DNA of 64,000 nucleotides from Saprospiraceae bacterium (lineage in GTDB: Bacteria; Bacteroidota; Bacteroidia; Chitinophagales; Saprospiraceae). This document shows, one piece after another, positions 1 through 10,288 of this stretch. The notes below the pieces were generated by a model. That model was given only the letters and a program-made list of their open reading frames with translations, made no database searches and was not told where the DNA came from. The stretch's first letter is position 1. Each line of letters opens with the position of its first letter. The translations under genes were made by a program, and so were the position numbers. The DNA lies in contig JAEUUO010000032.1 in assembly GCA_016787575.1 (NCBI GenBank), forward strand, positions 62,001-126,000, in the 5' to 3' direction.

Positions 1-1
1 T

Positions 2-532
2 AACCGAATGCTCTATCAGGGCATAGCTGATTTCAAAGATAAAGAATTGGCAGAAGCATGGTCTCCTTTAGCAAGCAGCTTGTATAAGGAAGACTTTGTT
101 CAATCTGTATATATCTCAAATAATTTTGTAACCATAACAAAGAAACCGGGTTATGATTGGCAAGAAATCATGATTTCTGCAAAAGAAACCCTTAAAAAAA
201 TTATTGAGCAGGAGTCTGTGCTGATAAAAGAAGGATTTGAGGCTTTTCGTATGCAACAGGAGGCGGATTCTTCTGAAGGTAATTTTGATGAAAAAGATGC
301 CGAATTGGTACTCCGAATTAAAGACATGATCCAAATGTATGTCAAACCAGCTGTTGAAATGGATGGCGGTAATATTGAGTTTAAATCTTATCGGGATGGA
401 ATTGTTACGGTATCTATGCAAGGTTCTTGCAGTGGCTGCCCTTCTTCTACCGTAACCTTAAAAGCAGGTATTGAAGGATTGTTAAAAAGGATGGTTCCTG
501 AAGTACAGGAAGTAGTTGCCGAAGCAGAATAA
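2..532 (+). CDS. NifU family Fe-S scaffold protein (Nfu type), 5' end cut by window
   Basis: Assembles or carries a labile Fe-S cluster for delivery to apo-enzymes in the cytoplasm. Counting from the ATG at 8, residues 1-75 look like the remainder of an Nfu N-terminal domain. Residues 97-165 form the NifU C-terminal domain, with the cluster-binding CxxC at C141 and C144 (sequence GSCSGCPSS). The frame is open upstream of the ATG to the window edge with no stop, and the Nfu N-terminal domain looks incomplete, so the real start is probably outside the window. The TAA stop lies inside a hairpin that probably terminates the transcript. The next gene, nadE, is convergent. Confidence 0.88.
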   Translation, partial: NRMLYQGIADFKDKELAEAWSPLASSLYKEDFVQSVYISNNFVTITKKPGYDWQEIMISAKETLKKIIEQESVLIKEGFEAFRMQQEADSSEGNFDEKDAELVLRIKDMIQMYVKPAVEMDGGNIEFKSYRDGIVTVSMQGSCSGCPSSTVTLKAGIEGLLKRMVPEVQEVVAEAE

Positions 533-548
533 ATTCAATTCTGTTTTT
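525..548 (+). terminator. Rho-independent terminator of the nfu gene
   Basis: Inverted repeat CAGAAT / ATTCTG (525-530 and 538-543) with a 7-nt loop, followed by TTTTT at 544-548. The stop codon of the NifU-like gene lies inside the hairpin. The stem is short and AT-rich, so strength is uncertain. Confidence 0.5.
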
Positions 549-558
549 CTTTATAGAA

Positions 559-2196
559 CTAATTTAAATATTTTGCTTCAATGGGCATCCTTCTGCCTAA
601 GCCAAATGATTTGGACGAAACCCGAATCACCGGAGGAGATTGATATCTTTTGAATTCTGCTCTGTTAACCATCTTAAGCGTTTGCATTACGATTGCTGGA
701 TCAAAACCCATTTGAATCAATTCCTTAGGGCCGAGTGATTTTTCAATGTATTGGTATAAAATTTTATCGAGAATTGAATAATCCGGTAATGAATCAGAAT
801 CCTTTTGACCGGGTTTCAATTCTGCTGATGGTGGTTTTTGAATGGTGTTTTCCGGAATAATTTCATTTTGGCGATTGATATAATTTGCTAATTGATATAC
901 TTGTGTCTTATAAACATCAGCTAATACAGCTAAACCTCCACATAAATCACCGTAGAGGGTTCCGTAGCCAACAGCCATTTCACTTTTGTTGGTTGTGTTC
1001 AAGAGTATGGCCGAAAATTTATTAGAAAATGCCATCAAGAGCATACCACGAATTCGAGCCTGGATATTTTCTTCAGTTACATTTTCCGGTAAATTTTTAA
1101 AATATGGATCTAAGGTAGATTTATATTCATTAAAAACACTCCCAATCGGAATGGTGTCATATTGAATTCCAAGATTATCTGCCAATGCAATTGCATCCAA
1201 CACGGAACCCTCAGAAGAATATTGGGACGGCATAAGAAGTACACGTACCTGATCTTTACCAAGTGCAGCCACTGCAAGACATGCTGTAAGTGCAGAATCT
1301 ATACCGCCCGACAAACCAAGAATGGCTTTGCTAAAACCCATTTTATTGAAATAATCCCTAATGCCTAAAACCAGTGCTTGGTAAATCAATTCGATTTCAT
1401 TTTTTTCTTGTTCCCGATTGATTCCTCCAGCTGTCACAGAATCCAAATCATAATATTGGAGGTCCTCAATAAAAAATGGAAGTTCTTCATAACACAAACC
1501 ATCTCCGGACAATACTGCCGAGCCCCCATCAAACAAAATGTCTGTTTGAGCGCCAATGCAATTCACATAAAAAATGGGGATCTTGTATTTTAGTACATTG
1601 GCGCGTAAAACATTTAAGCGATCCTTAGCATGTTCGTAGCTAAATGGAGAAGCCGAAAGATTGAGTATAAAATCCGGTTTTTGATCGATCACTTCATCCA
1701 ATGGACATATGGTGTACATTGGATTTTCATTTCCAAGATTCCAAATATCTTCACAAATTGTTACTGCAATTTTTTTCGATTTAAAATGAACCATTTCAAA
1801 TTTGCGATTGGGTTCAAAGTAACGGTATTCATCAAAAATATCATAGTTTGGTAAAAGCGCCTTGTGGGTAATGGATTGTACTTTACCTTCATATAAAAAG
1901 AAGGCTGAATTAAACAAATCTTTGCCTTCTAAATTTGGATTCACACTAGGCGCACCAACTACAATTGCGATGTCATGACTTAATTCACAAAGTTTATTTA
2001 CCAAGTTCATTGACTGGGATATAAAATCACGAAATTCCAAAAAATCACGCGGCGGATACCCACAACTGGCTAGTTCGCTAAAACAAATTAAATCTGCCTG
2101 ATTTTTTTTTGCTTTCAGGATTGCATCCTGCATCTTAGCAAAATTTCCTTCAAAATTTCCAATATGGTAGTTGAGTTGGGCGAGTGCAATTTTCAT
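559..2196 (-). CDS. nadE: Glutamine-dependent NAD(+) synthetase
   Basis: Converts deamido-NAD to NAD using ATP and ammonia released from glutamine. Residues 1-260 are a carbon-nitrogen hydrolase (nitrilase-fold) glutaminase with the expected catalytic triad E41, K112 and C148 (VTICEDIW). Residues 275-545 are the NAD synthase domain with the PP-loop SGGIDS at 296-301. At 545 residues it fits the compact two-domain bacterial form. It is a single gene, convergent with the nfu gene 26 bp away; upstream there is 220 bp of AT-rich sequence before the end of the transporter gene. Confidence 0.97.
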   Translation of the reverse strand: MKIALAQLNYHIGNFEGNFAKMQDAILKAKKNQADLICFSELASCGYPPRDFLEFRDFISQSMNLVNKLCELSHDIAIVVGAPSVNPNLEGKDLFNSAFFLYEGKVQSITHKALLPNYDIFDEYRYFEPNRKFEMVHFKSKKIAVTICEDIWNLGNENPMYTICPLDEVIDQKPDFILNLSASPFSYEHAKDRLNVLRANVLKYKIPIFYVNCIGAQTDILFDGGSAVLSGDGLCYEELPFFIEDLQYYDLDSVTAGGINREQEKNEIELIYQALVLGIRDYFNKMGFSKAILGLSGGIDSALTACLAVAALGKDQVRVLLMPSQYSSEGSVLDAIALADNLGIQYDTIPIGSVFNEYKSTLDPYFKNLPENVTEENIQARIRGMLLMAFSNKFSAILLNTTNKSEMAVGYGTLYGDLCGGLAVLADVYKTQVYQLANYINRQNEIIPENTIQKPPSAELKPGQKDSDSLPDYSILDKILYQYIEKSLGPKELIQMGFDPAIVMQTLKMVNRAEFKRYQSPPVIRVSSKSFGLGRRMPIEAKYLN

Positions 2197-2417
2197 TTTC
2201 TGATAAATTATGCAAAATAACTAAAATTGAAACTAATAGTAATGTAAAAAATCACAATTACAAACCAGTAATATTATTGATAATAGATCGTTCAGCGCAT
2301 TTAATTGATAGTAAATACATACTGCTAAACCGGTATTGCCAATAATACATATAGAAATAAATTAAATTTAGTGAGTGGAAACCATTTATATTAGTCTAAA
2401 CCAGCAAATAAAAACTA
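2197..2417. other. Intergenic region, no gene seen
   Basis: AT-rich 221-bp gap between the 5' end of nadE and the 3' end of the bicarbonate transporter gene. It should contain the nadE promoter, but no full TTG/TAnnTTTG pair could be recognised. Confidence 0.4.
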
Positions 2418-3389
2418 TTAAGAGAAATAATTTACTATGAAAAAATACAAAGGCATTCCAACTGTAATGTTAAAGGGAAAAGTTACACCCAAAGCCATTG
2501 GCACATATAGACCTGGGTCTGCTTTTGGAGCTGCCAAGCGCATAGCTGCCGGAACTGCAATATATGAAGCACTTGCAGCGAGTATTGCAAATATAAAACG
2601 GTTGCCAATTTCATTTGTAACAAATTGACTCAAATAAGAAACGACACATCCATTGCAAATTGGTATAGCCAGAGAAAAGACAGTTACAAACCAACCGTAC
2701 TTCAAAAATGATGAAAATCTGGTCGCTGTTACCATTCCCATTTCCAATAAAAAGATCGCAAGAAATCCCTTAAAAATATCTGTTGTAAAAGGTTTGATAC
2801 CTTCAGCTTGTTTCGTATCGGCTATCAAGCCAATAATTAAACTACCAAGGACCATCAATACACTTCCATTTGTAAATGAATGATGTATTACTGTTTTTAA
2901 ATCCGTTTCTTGACTTTGACTGCCTTCTTTATCAAATTTCATCATCAAAATCACTCCTACAATAATTGCTGGAGATTCCATTAAAGCCATTACTGCAACC
3001 ATATGCCCATCGGAGGTTATGCTTTGGGAATCCAAAAAAGATACAGCTGCAACAAACGTCACTGCACTTACAGATCCATAAGTTGCAGCAATTGCTCCAG
3101 CATCACTTATACTTAGTTTCATTTTAAGAATAAAAAAAGTATAAAGTGGTATAATAGAAGCAATAAGCAATCCGAAAAAAAGTGAATACACAATCTCCTG
3201 GTTAATTCCACCATGAGCCAACTCCTGTCCTCCTTTAAAACCAATTGAAAACAACAAATAGAGCGATATGAATTTACTTGACGATTCCGGTATCTGCAAA
3301 TCACTTTTCAACCATACCGCAATAATTCCCAATACAAAAAACAATAAAGTAGGATTTGTTAAATTACTTAGTAAAATTTGAAACTCCAT
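2418..3389 (-). CDS. SbtA-like sodium-dependent bicarbonate transporter
   Basis: Hydrophobic protein of 323 residues with about ten membrane segments, matching the DUF897/SbtA family of Na+/bicarbonate symporters. Typical parts are the N-terminal half with FSIGFKGG and the second half with conserved glycines, prolines and alanines (AASASYIAVPAAMR). The start at 3389 (MEFQILL) is preferred over the ATG at 3431, because a good promoter overlaps the upstream codons (3429-3457). In heterotrophic Bacteroidota such carriers may supply bicarbonate for carboxylases; that role is inferred. No SbtB-like PII protein or carbonic anhydrase lies next to it. Confidence 0.85.
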   Translation of the reverse strand: MEFQILLSNLTNPTLLFFVLGIIAVWLKSDLQIPESSSKFISLYLLFSIGFKGGQELAHGGINQEIVYSLFFGLLIASIIPLYTFFILKMKLSISDAGAIAATYGSVSAVTFVAAVSFLDSQSITSDGHMVAVMALMESPAIIVGVILMMKFDKEGSQSQETDLKTVIHHSFTNGSVLMVLGSLIIGLIADTKQAEGIKPFTTDIFKGFLAIFLLEMGMVTATRFSSFLKYGWFVTVFSLAIPICNGCVVSYLSQFVTNEIGNRFIFAILAASASYIAVPAAMRLAAPKADPGLYVPMALGVTFPFNITVGMPLYFFIVNYFS

Positions 3390-3428
3390 AAATACTATTA
3401 TATGCTTGTCTCTGGAAAAAAATATACC

Positions 3429-3457
3429 CAAAAGTACAAAGATTCATCAGATGGCAA
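3429..3457 (-). promoter_or_regulatory. Bacteroidota-type promoter of the SbtA-like gene
   Basis: On the minus strand TTG (3457-3455), an 18-nt spacer and TACTTTTG (3436-3429), which matches TAnnTTTG exactly. It lies 39 bp before the ATG at 3389 and overlaps the upstream in-frame ATG at 3431, supporting the shorter protein. Confidence 0.6.
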
Positions 3458-3623
3458 TTAAAGTTTATAATTGTAAACTATATCTAAATAGATAATTGCA
3501 TTCGCTAAAATCTAACATGTTAATTAACAATGTTATATATAAATTTGAGCACTTTATATTTATAATAATTGCGGAATGGGTTAACCTTAGATCAGTTTTA
3601 AATCTGATAAGTTCAATCAAATT

Positions 3624-6600
3624 TCAATTCTTAACAATTTTAGTATACTTTACTCCATAACCTAAAATTCTAAGCTCCAGAAAATAAACACCATTTGGAA
3701 ATTGGCTAAAATCTATATTAAGACTTGAATTTTCTTTAAAAGAATGTGGATTTAGTTTCTTCTTTCCTAATAAGTCATAAATAGAAAAATAAATTTCCTC
3801 TGAAGTACTTTCAGAAACAGCTACATGAAGTAAATTTTTAACCGGATTTGGATAAATTTCAAACAATCCCGAAGAAGAACTATTTATATTGGTCATACAA
3901 CTTAATTGGTTTAAACTAATTTCACCAGCTGAATAAAGCTCACATTTATTTGAAGAAAAATGTTTAAAATTTTCCAGTGCCCTGATCAATTCATTGGGAT
4001 GATTGTTTGCGCTTAACCAGGAATTTGTACTGGCATCCCAATGTGCTACTCCTGTAATCGGGTTGCTTCCAATTTGTGTAAACAAACCTCCTGCATACAA
4101 ATCGCCGCAATGGATTATTAAATCATAAATTCCTTCAAAACTGGTATTCACTCCGGTATTCATTGCTGACCAGTTTGTTCCGTCCCATTGTGCTATAAAT
4201 TGGGTATTTGCAACGACTGTGTTTCCTGTGTTTACCGCTTCCTGAAAACGACCAGCAACGGCCAATTTGTTGTTTTCAAATTGTAAAATGGATTTAATGC
4301 CTTCTCCATTATTTCCACTAAATAAATTAATGCCATTGCCAAGGTTCTGCCACACATTGCTATTTAATTGAGCTATGTTGTTGAGAGGCGGACTAAACAC
4401 GCCGCCTGCAATTACATTTCCATTAAATAATCCCAAACCGTGGACCCCTCCCGATTTGGTGTTTGGAACGTTGATTCCAGAACTTCCAAGATTCGTCCAA
4501 TTGACTCCATTCCAACGGGCAATGTTATTGGCTGGAATTTGAAAAGCACCTCCAGCAACCAATCCTTGTGGTGTTGACAATAAAGACGTAACCCGATTGA
4601 AAGCGCCGCCTGTTAAACCCGGGAATGAAGCATTCCAGGAACCTCCAGGAATGGTGCCGCTCCATTCTGCAATGTTGTTTCCATTGTTGGAAAACGCACC
4701 TCCTGCATAAAGTTTTCCATTGTGTACTTCCAGTGCTTCAAGAGTTCCATTAAAGCCTGTGCCAAGTGTTAACCAATTTGCACCATCCCATGCAGCAATT
4801 GCATTAAATCCTCCTATAGAAAATTGACCTCCAATTATTAATTTATTATCATAAACAGTCATGTCAGTTATAAAAAACTGGTTGGATACACTGTTCCAAT
4901 TCAAATTACCAGGTGTACATACTGTACAACAGGTATCTGGGTTAAATACGATGGGTCTGCATTCATGGAAAGCAATATCATCGACTGCAAAATCACAACC
5001 GGAACCCGATGGATGAACCGGAGCACCTACTCTTATTTCAATGGGCACAGCACCTGTGACAAAGCTTGTCCAAGTTGCACTGAGATTGACCCAATTATCT
5101 GGAATTTCAGGTAAAGTGACACTAGCTTGCAGGGTATTGAGAATCCAAAGTTCGACGGTAGGATTTGTAAAATTATTGGAGGTATTTACCAGATTGTTTA
5201 CAAATGCACAGAATGAATAATTTACTCCGGCATTGACATTTACAATTTCTCTCCAACATACAGATCCAGCAAACGTTGTTGCATCAACCGCTAAAAAATT
5301 ACCCGTTGGAGTACCCAGCGTATGATCCACACAAGCCCATGCCAAATTGACTAGGTTGGTAGAATTCTTTACAGAATATCTTCCATTGCTTAAACCTAAA
5401 TTAGGAGGCATGTAAATATAATTTGAAATAAAACCAACATTCCCCAAACTAAAATCGCCGTTTTGAACCAAATTCGGACCTGCAATCGCATTTGAATCAC
5501 AACGACAAGATTGGAATGGAGGAGCAGGACATTGTAAAACCAATTGATCATCACAGCGACCTGCAGCACCGCCACTGTTATAGGTATAACTTATATTTAA
5601 AGATACTGGATTTACAACATTGCTTATACAAAAATTACCAGGATTTACATATCCTGCCGGAATAAAACCAGAGCTGTGCGTGATGGTCATTTGATTTCCA
5701 TTTGTATTAATCATCCAATTTAGATTTGCAATGGAATTACTAAACGAACCCGAACTCAGATTTAATAAAATCTGATTAAAGCAATTAGCTGTCGGATTGT
5801 TTACAAACAAATCAAAACAACATATGGCTTGACCATTGTTAAATGGATTAACTATTGTAAATAATGAATCGCATTTGGATTGAGGAGTAATCAAACAAAA
5901 AACTTGGGTGTCTTGATATGTTTTGTTTACTAAAGGCAACGCATTAAAATCAATTGGACTTGATATCATGGAAGTTAAGAGAGTAGGAATTGGATTTCTA
6001 TTAATAATGCTGGTGGTTAAATTATGATAACAATTGCTTCCGGTTCGCCCTAAGCTGTCTGTTTTAATTGCCAATACATTGAAGTCAAAACCGGAAGGTG
6101 GATCGGCTTCATAACTATAACCGGTAAGAAAACACGAATTGTAATTTAAAACCTCTACACTATTTCCCTGAGATGCAAAACCTTGATCGTATGCGCGATT
6201 CCAAATTACTTGATTTCCTGAATGGGCTAATTTCATCAACATGCAATTTCCAGTTCTGGTAGCAGGTCTTGGAGGTGAAATCAAACTTTCTGCTCGACCG
6301 GTGATCATAAAATCACCGATGTTAGTAAATTCAAAATGAGAAGCAACTTCAACATCTCCTATTACTTCATAATTATTTGCCCACAATGGGCTGCCATTTA
6401 GATCGGTTTTCATCATAAATAACTGAGACAAACCAGAGCTTAAATCAGTAGAATATCCTGAAACCCAAAGCTCGCCAGCTAAAGCCAAATTAAAAAGACA
6501 AGAACCTTGAATACAAGTTGCATATTCAGCTGCATTTGGAGCAATGTCATAGGAAGTAATCCATACCAAATTGCCAGTAGTTGCATCTATGTTTAGTATA

Positions 6601-7337
6601 AATACTTCATCATTGCCATTTGGACCAAGAACTACTCCGGTCACGTAATAATTATTAGAACTATTACAAGAGCTTGTTTGTGTAGCAAAACTGGTTACAG
6701 AAGTTGCGATTGAAGAATTAACTGTTTCGTAATTTCGATACCAAATTTGATTTCCATTGCAATCCAATTTTACAGCTTGAATGTTGTAAAATCCATTATT
6801 TTCTCTTGAACCAACCATGATAAAATCGCCATTTCCATCTTCTTTAATGCAGCTGGCTTCTTCTATGCTTAAATTGGAACCGATGCTCTTTGACCAGATT
6901 GGGTTGCCATTGTTATCAAGAAGAATTGCCAACATGTTTTTACCGGTTCCAAAATCCTCATTGGCTGCAAGGATGTAAGCTCCATTTCCACAATTGGTTT
7001 TTTCCATCCAGGCTGCTGATTCCTTCCCATCCTGGCCCAATAATTTTGCAGGATTCAATAAAAATCCGTTTGCATTTAAATTAAGGTATTGCAAATCTCC
7101 ATTAAGATTAAACAGACTGTTTGGATGATTGGTATTATCTGCTAGTACAAAATAATTTCCATTATTTGCCTGCAATCCACGCACTGCACGTTCATTTGAT
7201 GGAAATGTAAACCCAATTGCAGTTTGGAATTGAGCAGACAGGTGCTCGCAAAATTCTGCAAATGCAAGTATTAAAATAAATCTTAAAAAGTTTGATTTTA
7301 AATAATTTAAAATTGCTTTTAAGTTTAAATTTTTCAT
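3624..7337 (-). CDS. Secreted T9SS cargo protein with propeller-like repeats
   Basis: Large secreted protein of 1237 residues from the ATG at 7337, which starts a signal peptide (hydrophobic FLRFILILAFAEF, ending near LSAQ). Residues 30-480 have repeats of the kind seen in bacterial beta-propellers (segments with WxK, GNxIW and VTG motifs). Residues 620-820 look like a carbohydrate-binding or adhesion module (NLVQNGDFSLGN onward). Residues 830-1130 carry about five repeats of the type LYAGGxF...NxIAxWxG. The last 75 residues are a T9SS type A sorting domain (FEIYPNPVKN ... GVYFLEL ... KIVKN). It should therefore be exported by T9SS and anchored or released at the surface. Function unknown. 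Confidence 0.85.
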   Translation of the reverse strand: MKNLNLKAILNYLKSNFLRFILILAFAEFCEHLSAQFQTAIGFTFPSNERAVRGLQANNGNYFVLADNTNHPNSLFNLNGDLQYLNLNANGFLLNPAKLLGQDGKESAAWMEKTNCGNGAYILAANEDFGTGKNMLAILLDNNGNPIWSKSIGSNLSIEEASCIKEDGNGDFIMVGSRENNGFYNIQAVKLDCNGNQIWYRNYETVNSSIATSVTSFATQTSSCNSSNNYYVTGVVLGPNGNDEVFILNIDATTGNLVWITSYDIAPNAAEYATCIQGSCLFNLALAGELWVSGYSTDLSSGLSQLFMMKTDLNGSPLWANNYEVIGDVEVASHFEFTNIGDFMITGRAESLISPPRPATRTGNCMLMKLAHSGNQVIWNRAYDQGFASQGNSVEVLNYNSCFLTGYSYEADPPSGFDFNVLAIKTDSLGRTGSNCYHNLTTSIINRNPIPTLLTSMISSPIDFNALPLVNKTYQDTQVFCLITPQSKCDSLFTIVNPFNNGQAICCFDLFVNNPTANCFNQILLNLSSGSFSNSIANLNWMINTNGNQMTITHSSGFIPAGYVNPGNFCISNVVNPVSLNISYTYNSGGAAGRCDDQLVLQCPAPPFQSCRCDSNAIAGPNLVQNGDFSLGNVGFISNYIYMPPNLGLSNGRYSVKNSTNLVNLAWACVDHTLGTPTGNFLAVDATTFAGSVCWREIVNVNAGVNYSFCAFVNNLVNTSNNFTNPTVELWILNTLQASVTLPEIPDNWVNLSATWTSFVTGAVPIEIRVGAPVHPSGSGCDFAVDDIAFHECRPIVFNPDTCCTVCTPGNLNWNSVSNQFFITDMTVYDNKLIIGGQFSIGGFNAIAAWDGANWLTLGTGFNGTLEALEVHNGKLYAGGAFSNNGNNIAEWSGTIPGGSWNASFPGLTGGAFNRVTSLLSTPQGLVAGGAFQIPANNIARWNGVNWTNLGSSGINVPNTKSGGVHGLGLFNGNVIAGGVFSPPLNNIAQLNSNVWQNLGNGINLFSGNNGEGIKSILQFENNKLAVAGRFQEAVNTGNTVVANTQFIAQWDGTNWSAMNTGVNTSFEGIYDLIIHCGDLYAGGLFTQIGSNPITGVAHWDASTNSWLSANNHPNELIRALENFKHFSSNKCELYSAGEISLNQLSCMTNINSSSSGLFEIYPNPVKNLLHVAVSESTSEEIYFSIYDLLGKKKLNPHSFKENSSLNIDFSQFPNGVYFLELRILGYGVKYTKIVKN

Positions 7338-7485
7338 AAGTACCCATTTAAAATTAACAAAAAAAAATACGGACTGCATTTGTATAATTGATTTCAATGC
7401 GATCGATTTTCAAGACAAATCGGGCAGGATTAAATACTTAGCTTATAGGTTCAAAGGCTTTTAAAGATACAAATAATTCTTCAGA

Positions 7486-7515
7486 TTCAGATTGCCTAAA
7501 AATTGCCTACTTTTG
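7486..7515 (+). promoter_or_regulatory. Probable dnaX promoter
   Basis: TACTTTTG at 7508-7515 matches the Bacteroidota -7 consensus TAnnTTTG. The expected -33 position (7486-7488) reads TTC rather than TTG. Transcription would begin only a few bases before the ATG at 7531, and the upstream in-frame ATG-like start at 7492 would not be on the transcript. Confidence 0.45.
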
Positions 7516-7530
7516 CCGACCACAAAACTC

Positions 7531-9234
7531 ATGGATTCATTTATAGTATCAGCCCGAAAATACCGTCCCTTAAAATGGACAGATGTCATTGGTCAGGAGC
7601 ACGTTGCTCACACCCTTAAGAATGCTTTGGCAAAAGGGCAAATAGCCCATGCCTTTCTATTTTGTGGTCCCAGAGGGGTTGGCAAAACAACCTGCGCCCG
7701 AATCCTGGCAAAGGTTCTAAATTGCACCAATCCCAGCGCGGATTGGGAACCTTGCAATAGCTGTGATAATTGTCGGGCTTTTATGGAAAATGCATCCTTC
7801 AATATATTTGAGCTGGATGCAGCATCAAACAATTCTGTTGAAGACATAAGAGAATTGGTTGAACAGGTGCGTTACCAACCTCAAGCCGGGAAATATAAAA
7901 TTTACATTGTGGATGAGGTGCATATGTTGTCTACACAGGCATTTAATGCATTCTTGAAAACCCTGGAAGAACCACCACCGTATGCAAAATTTATTTTGGC
8001 CACCACTGAGAAGCATAAAATCATACCCACCATATTAAGCCGATGTCAGATTTATGATTTTCGGAGAATTCAGGAAAAAGACATCGTATTTCAGCTTGAA
8101 AAAATTTGCAAACAAGAATCGATACAAGCAGAAGAAGAAGCTTTGCATTTAATTGCCCAAAAAGCAGATGGTGCATTGCGGGATGCATTGTCCATATTTG
8201 ACCGGATTAAAAGTTTTTCAGATAAAAGTATTTTATACAAGGATGTAGTTGAAAATTTAAACGTATTGGATTACGATTATTTTTTCAAATTTTCTGATGC
8301 GTTTTTAACAGAAAATGTGGAGGCTGCTTTGATTTTGTTAAATCAACTTATGGCCCTTGGTTTTGATCCGGAAATTGTATTGGAAGGTATGGCTTCACAT
8401 TTTCGCAATCTGATGATTGTTAAAGAGCCCAAATTACAAAACTTGTTTGAAGGCAGTGATGGACTGCGAAAAAAATACATCCAGCAAGCAGAAGCATGTA
8501 GATTATCCGATTTGATAAACTGGTTGGATCTGGTACATGAATCCGATGTAAATCTGATTCGAAGTCGCAACAAAAGATTACATATTGAAATAGTACTCAT
8601 TAAAATTTGTTATTCATCGAGAAAAAAAACTGAACTAAACTTAGTCGATGGTCCACAAAAAGAAATGGCAGGCACTCCTTTAGGTTCAACTGTCAGCAAA
8701 ACAGAACAAACCATCGGTGATAACCCAGCTGTTGTTAAAAAAGTAAGCATTGCCGCTTCACAAATTATGAAAGATCCATTTAAAATTCCCAAATTGGGAA
8801 ATCTGGATACTTTAAAGCAAAAAATTGAAGCCGATGAAAAACAAAAACAAGAAAAATTAATTGAATTTACTGAAGAAAATTTCTTAGAATTTTGGGAAGC
8901 TTGTAAACGGAATGAAAAATCTGCATCGTTTAAAGTCATGTTAAACAGTACTCAAGTAAAATGGGATACTCATACGATTACGATACTAACCGGCTCAAGT
9001 ATTGTGAGAGATTCAATCCGAATGGAATTGAAACTTGATGAAAAAATCCGAAATACCTTTTCAACAAAAAATATTAGTTGTAAAATTGAAATAGATCCTG
9101 AATTGGCTGCACTCGAAGAAAAGAAAGTAATAAAAAAATTGTCAGCCAATGAAAAATGGGAAATGATGGTGGCAAGCAATCCTAAAATTGCAGATTTAAA
9201 AGAGGTGTTTTCATTAAAAATGGATGAAGACTAA
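7531..9234 (+). CDS. dnaX: DNA polymerase III subunit gamma/tau
   Basis: Clamp-loader ATPase of the replicative polymerase. Counting from the ATG at 7531 (567 residues), the AAA+ domain has Walker A GPRGVGKT at 46-53, four zinc-ligand cysteines at 65, 75, 78 and 81, Walker B with DEVH at 128-131 and the SRC arginine-finger motif near 170. A helical collar domain follows, then a lysine/glutamate-rich linker and a tau-like C-terminal domain (about 430-567). The start at 7531 (MDSFIVSARKYRP) is chosen because the family starts there and a -7 box lies just upstream. It overlaps pyrD, so the two are probably cotranscribed. Confidence 0.95.
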   Translation: MDSFIVSARKYRPLKWTDVIGQEHVAHTLKNALAKGQIAHAFLFCGPRGVGKTTCARILAKVLNCTNPSADWEPCNSCDNCRAFMENASFNIFELDAASNNSVEDIRELVEQVRYQPQAGKYKIYIVDEVHMLSTQAFNAFLKTLEEPPPYAKFILATTEKHKIIPTILSRCQIYDFRRIQEKDIVFQLEKICKQESIQAEEEALHLIAQKADGALRDALSIFDRIKSFSDKSILYKDVVENLNVLDYDYFFKFSDAFLTENVEAALILLNQLMALGFDPEIVLEGMASHFRNLMIVKEPKLQNLFEGSDGLRKKYIQQAEACRLSDLINWLDLVHESDVNLIRSRNKRLHIEIVLIKICYSSRKKTELNLVDGPQKEMAGTPLGSTVSKTEQTIGDNPAVVKKVSIAASQIMKDPFKIPKLGNLDTLKQKIEADEKQKQEKLIEFTEENFLEFWEACKRNEKSASFKVMLNSTQVKWDTHTITILTGSSIVRDSIRMELKLDEKIRNTFSTKNISCKIEIDPELAALEEKKVIKKLSANEKWEMMVASNPKIADLKEVFSLKMDED

Positions 9235-10288
9235 TCCAGGTTTCATGTGGAAATTTCTAAAATCCTTTTTTTTCTTATTGGACGCTGAGCGGGCACATTA
9301 CCTCGCTATGGATTTATTGGCTTTTTCTTTAAAAATACCTGTAATTGCTTCCTTACTGAAACGATCTTTTAAATTTGAATCGGACGCATTGCAATCTGAA
9401 ATTTGTGGAATGAAAGCAACCAATCCGATTGGATTGGCAGCGGGCTTTGATAAAGACGGAACTTGGTTAAATGTATTGAAGTATTTAGGATTTGGTCACA
9501 TCGAATTGGGTACTGTAACCAAAAGACCTCAACCCGGAAATCCAAAACCCCGATTGTTCAGACTTATTAAAGATCGATCGATTATTAACCGGATGGGATT
9601 TAATAATCAAGGCGTAGATGCATTGGTTGAGCGATTAAAACAATTCGATAAACCGGAAGGATTTATTGTGGGTGGAAATATTGGTAAAAATAAAGACAGT
9701 GTCGATGGGCAAATCCTAAGTGATTATTTGTATTGCTTTCAAGCATTGTTTGATTATGTAGATTATTTTACAATTAATGTGAGTTCTCCAAATACACCCG
9801 GACTCAGAGCTCTGCAAGATAAAGAACCCTTGGATGCTTTGTTATCTGCCATACAAACTGAAAACACCAAACGTTCCAAACCAAAACCCTTATTTTTAAA
9901 AATAGCACCAGATCTAAGTAAGGAAGCGTTGGATGATATTTTAAAAGTTGTGGAGGCCAATCATTTTTCCGGTATTATTATTTCAAATACAACCATAGAT
10001 CGACCGGATTTTTTAATAGAAAAGTACCTCTCAAAAGAAAACGGTGGACTTAGTGGTGAAGCATTGCATTTAAAATCAATGGAAGTATTGCAATACTTAA
10101 AATCAAAAGCCGATTCTAAAATTCAATTGATTGGAGTGGGCGGAATTATGAATCCAAAAGATGCTGTTGAGCGAATAAACGCTGGCGCACAATGGATTCA
10201 AATTTATACCGGAATGATTTATGAAGGACCTTGGTTTATAAAAAAAATAAAACGACGAATCTTAGAATCATTTAGATTGAATGAATAA
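9224..10288 (+). CDS. pyrD: Quinone-dependent dihydroorotate dehydrogenase (class 2)
   Basis: Oxidises dihydroorotate to orotate in pyrimidine synthesis, passing electrons through FMN to membrane quinones. The N-terminal helix-rich segment (first 45 residues) is the membrane-associating region of class 2 enzymes. GLAAGFDKDG is the FMN/substrate loop and NVSSPNTPGLR carries the class 2 catalytic serine. GVGGI and the YTGMIYEGPW end bind the FMN phosphate. At 354 residues it has the normal length. It overlaps dnaX by 11 bp; an alternative ATG at 9245 (MWKFLKS) would remove the overlap and is equally plausible. Confidence 0.95.
   Translation: MKTNPGFMWKFLKSFFFLLDAERAHYLAMDLLAFSLKIPVIASLLKRSFKFESDALQSEICGMKATNPIGLAAGFDKDGTWLNVLKYLGFGHIELGTVTKRPQPGNPKPRLFRLIKDRSIINRMGFNNQGVDALVERLKQFDKPEGFIVGGNIGKNKDSVDGQILSDYLYCFQALFDYVDYFTINVSSPNTPGLRALQDKEPLDALLSAIQTENTKRSKPKPLFLKIAPDLSKEALDDILKVVEANHFSGIIISNTTIDRPDFLIEKYLSKENGGLSGEALHLKSMEVLQYLKSKADSKIQLIGVGGIMNPKDAVERINAGAQWIQIYTGMIYEGPWFIKKIKRRILESFRLNE

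Noticed and set aside
116..421. Antisense frame of 101 codons over the nfu gene
   Set aside because: Shadow of the coding strand with no start context or recognisable protein; the same applies to the antisense frames over nadE, dnaJ, ligA, rng and the sugar genes.
2437..2883. Two plus-strand frames (63 and 76 codons) opposite the SbtA-like gene
   Set aside because: Both are mirror frames of a well-supported membrane transporter and show no family features.
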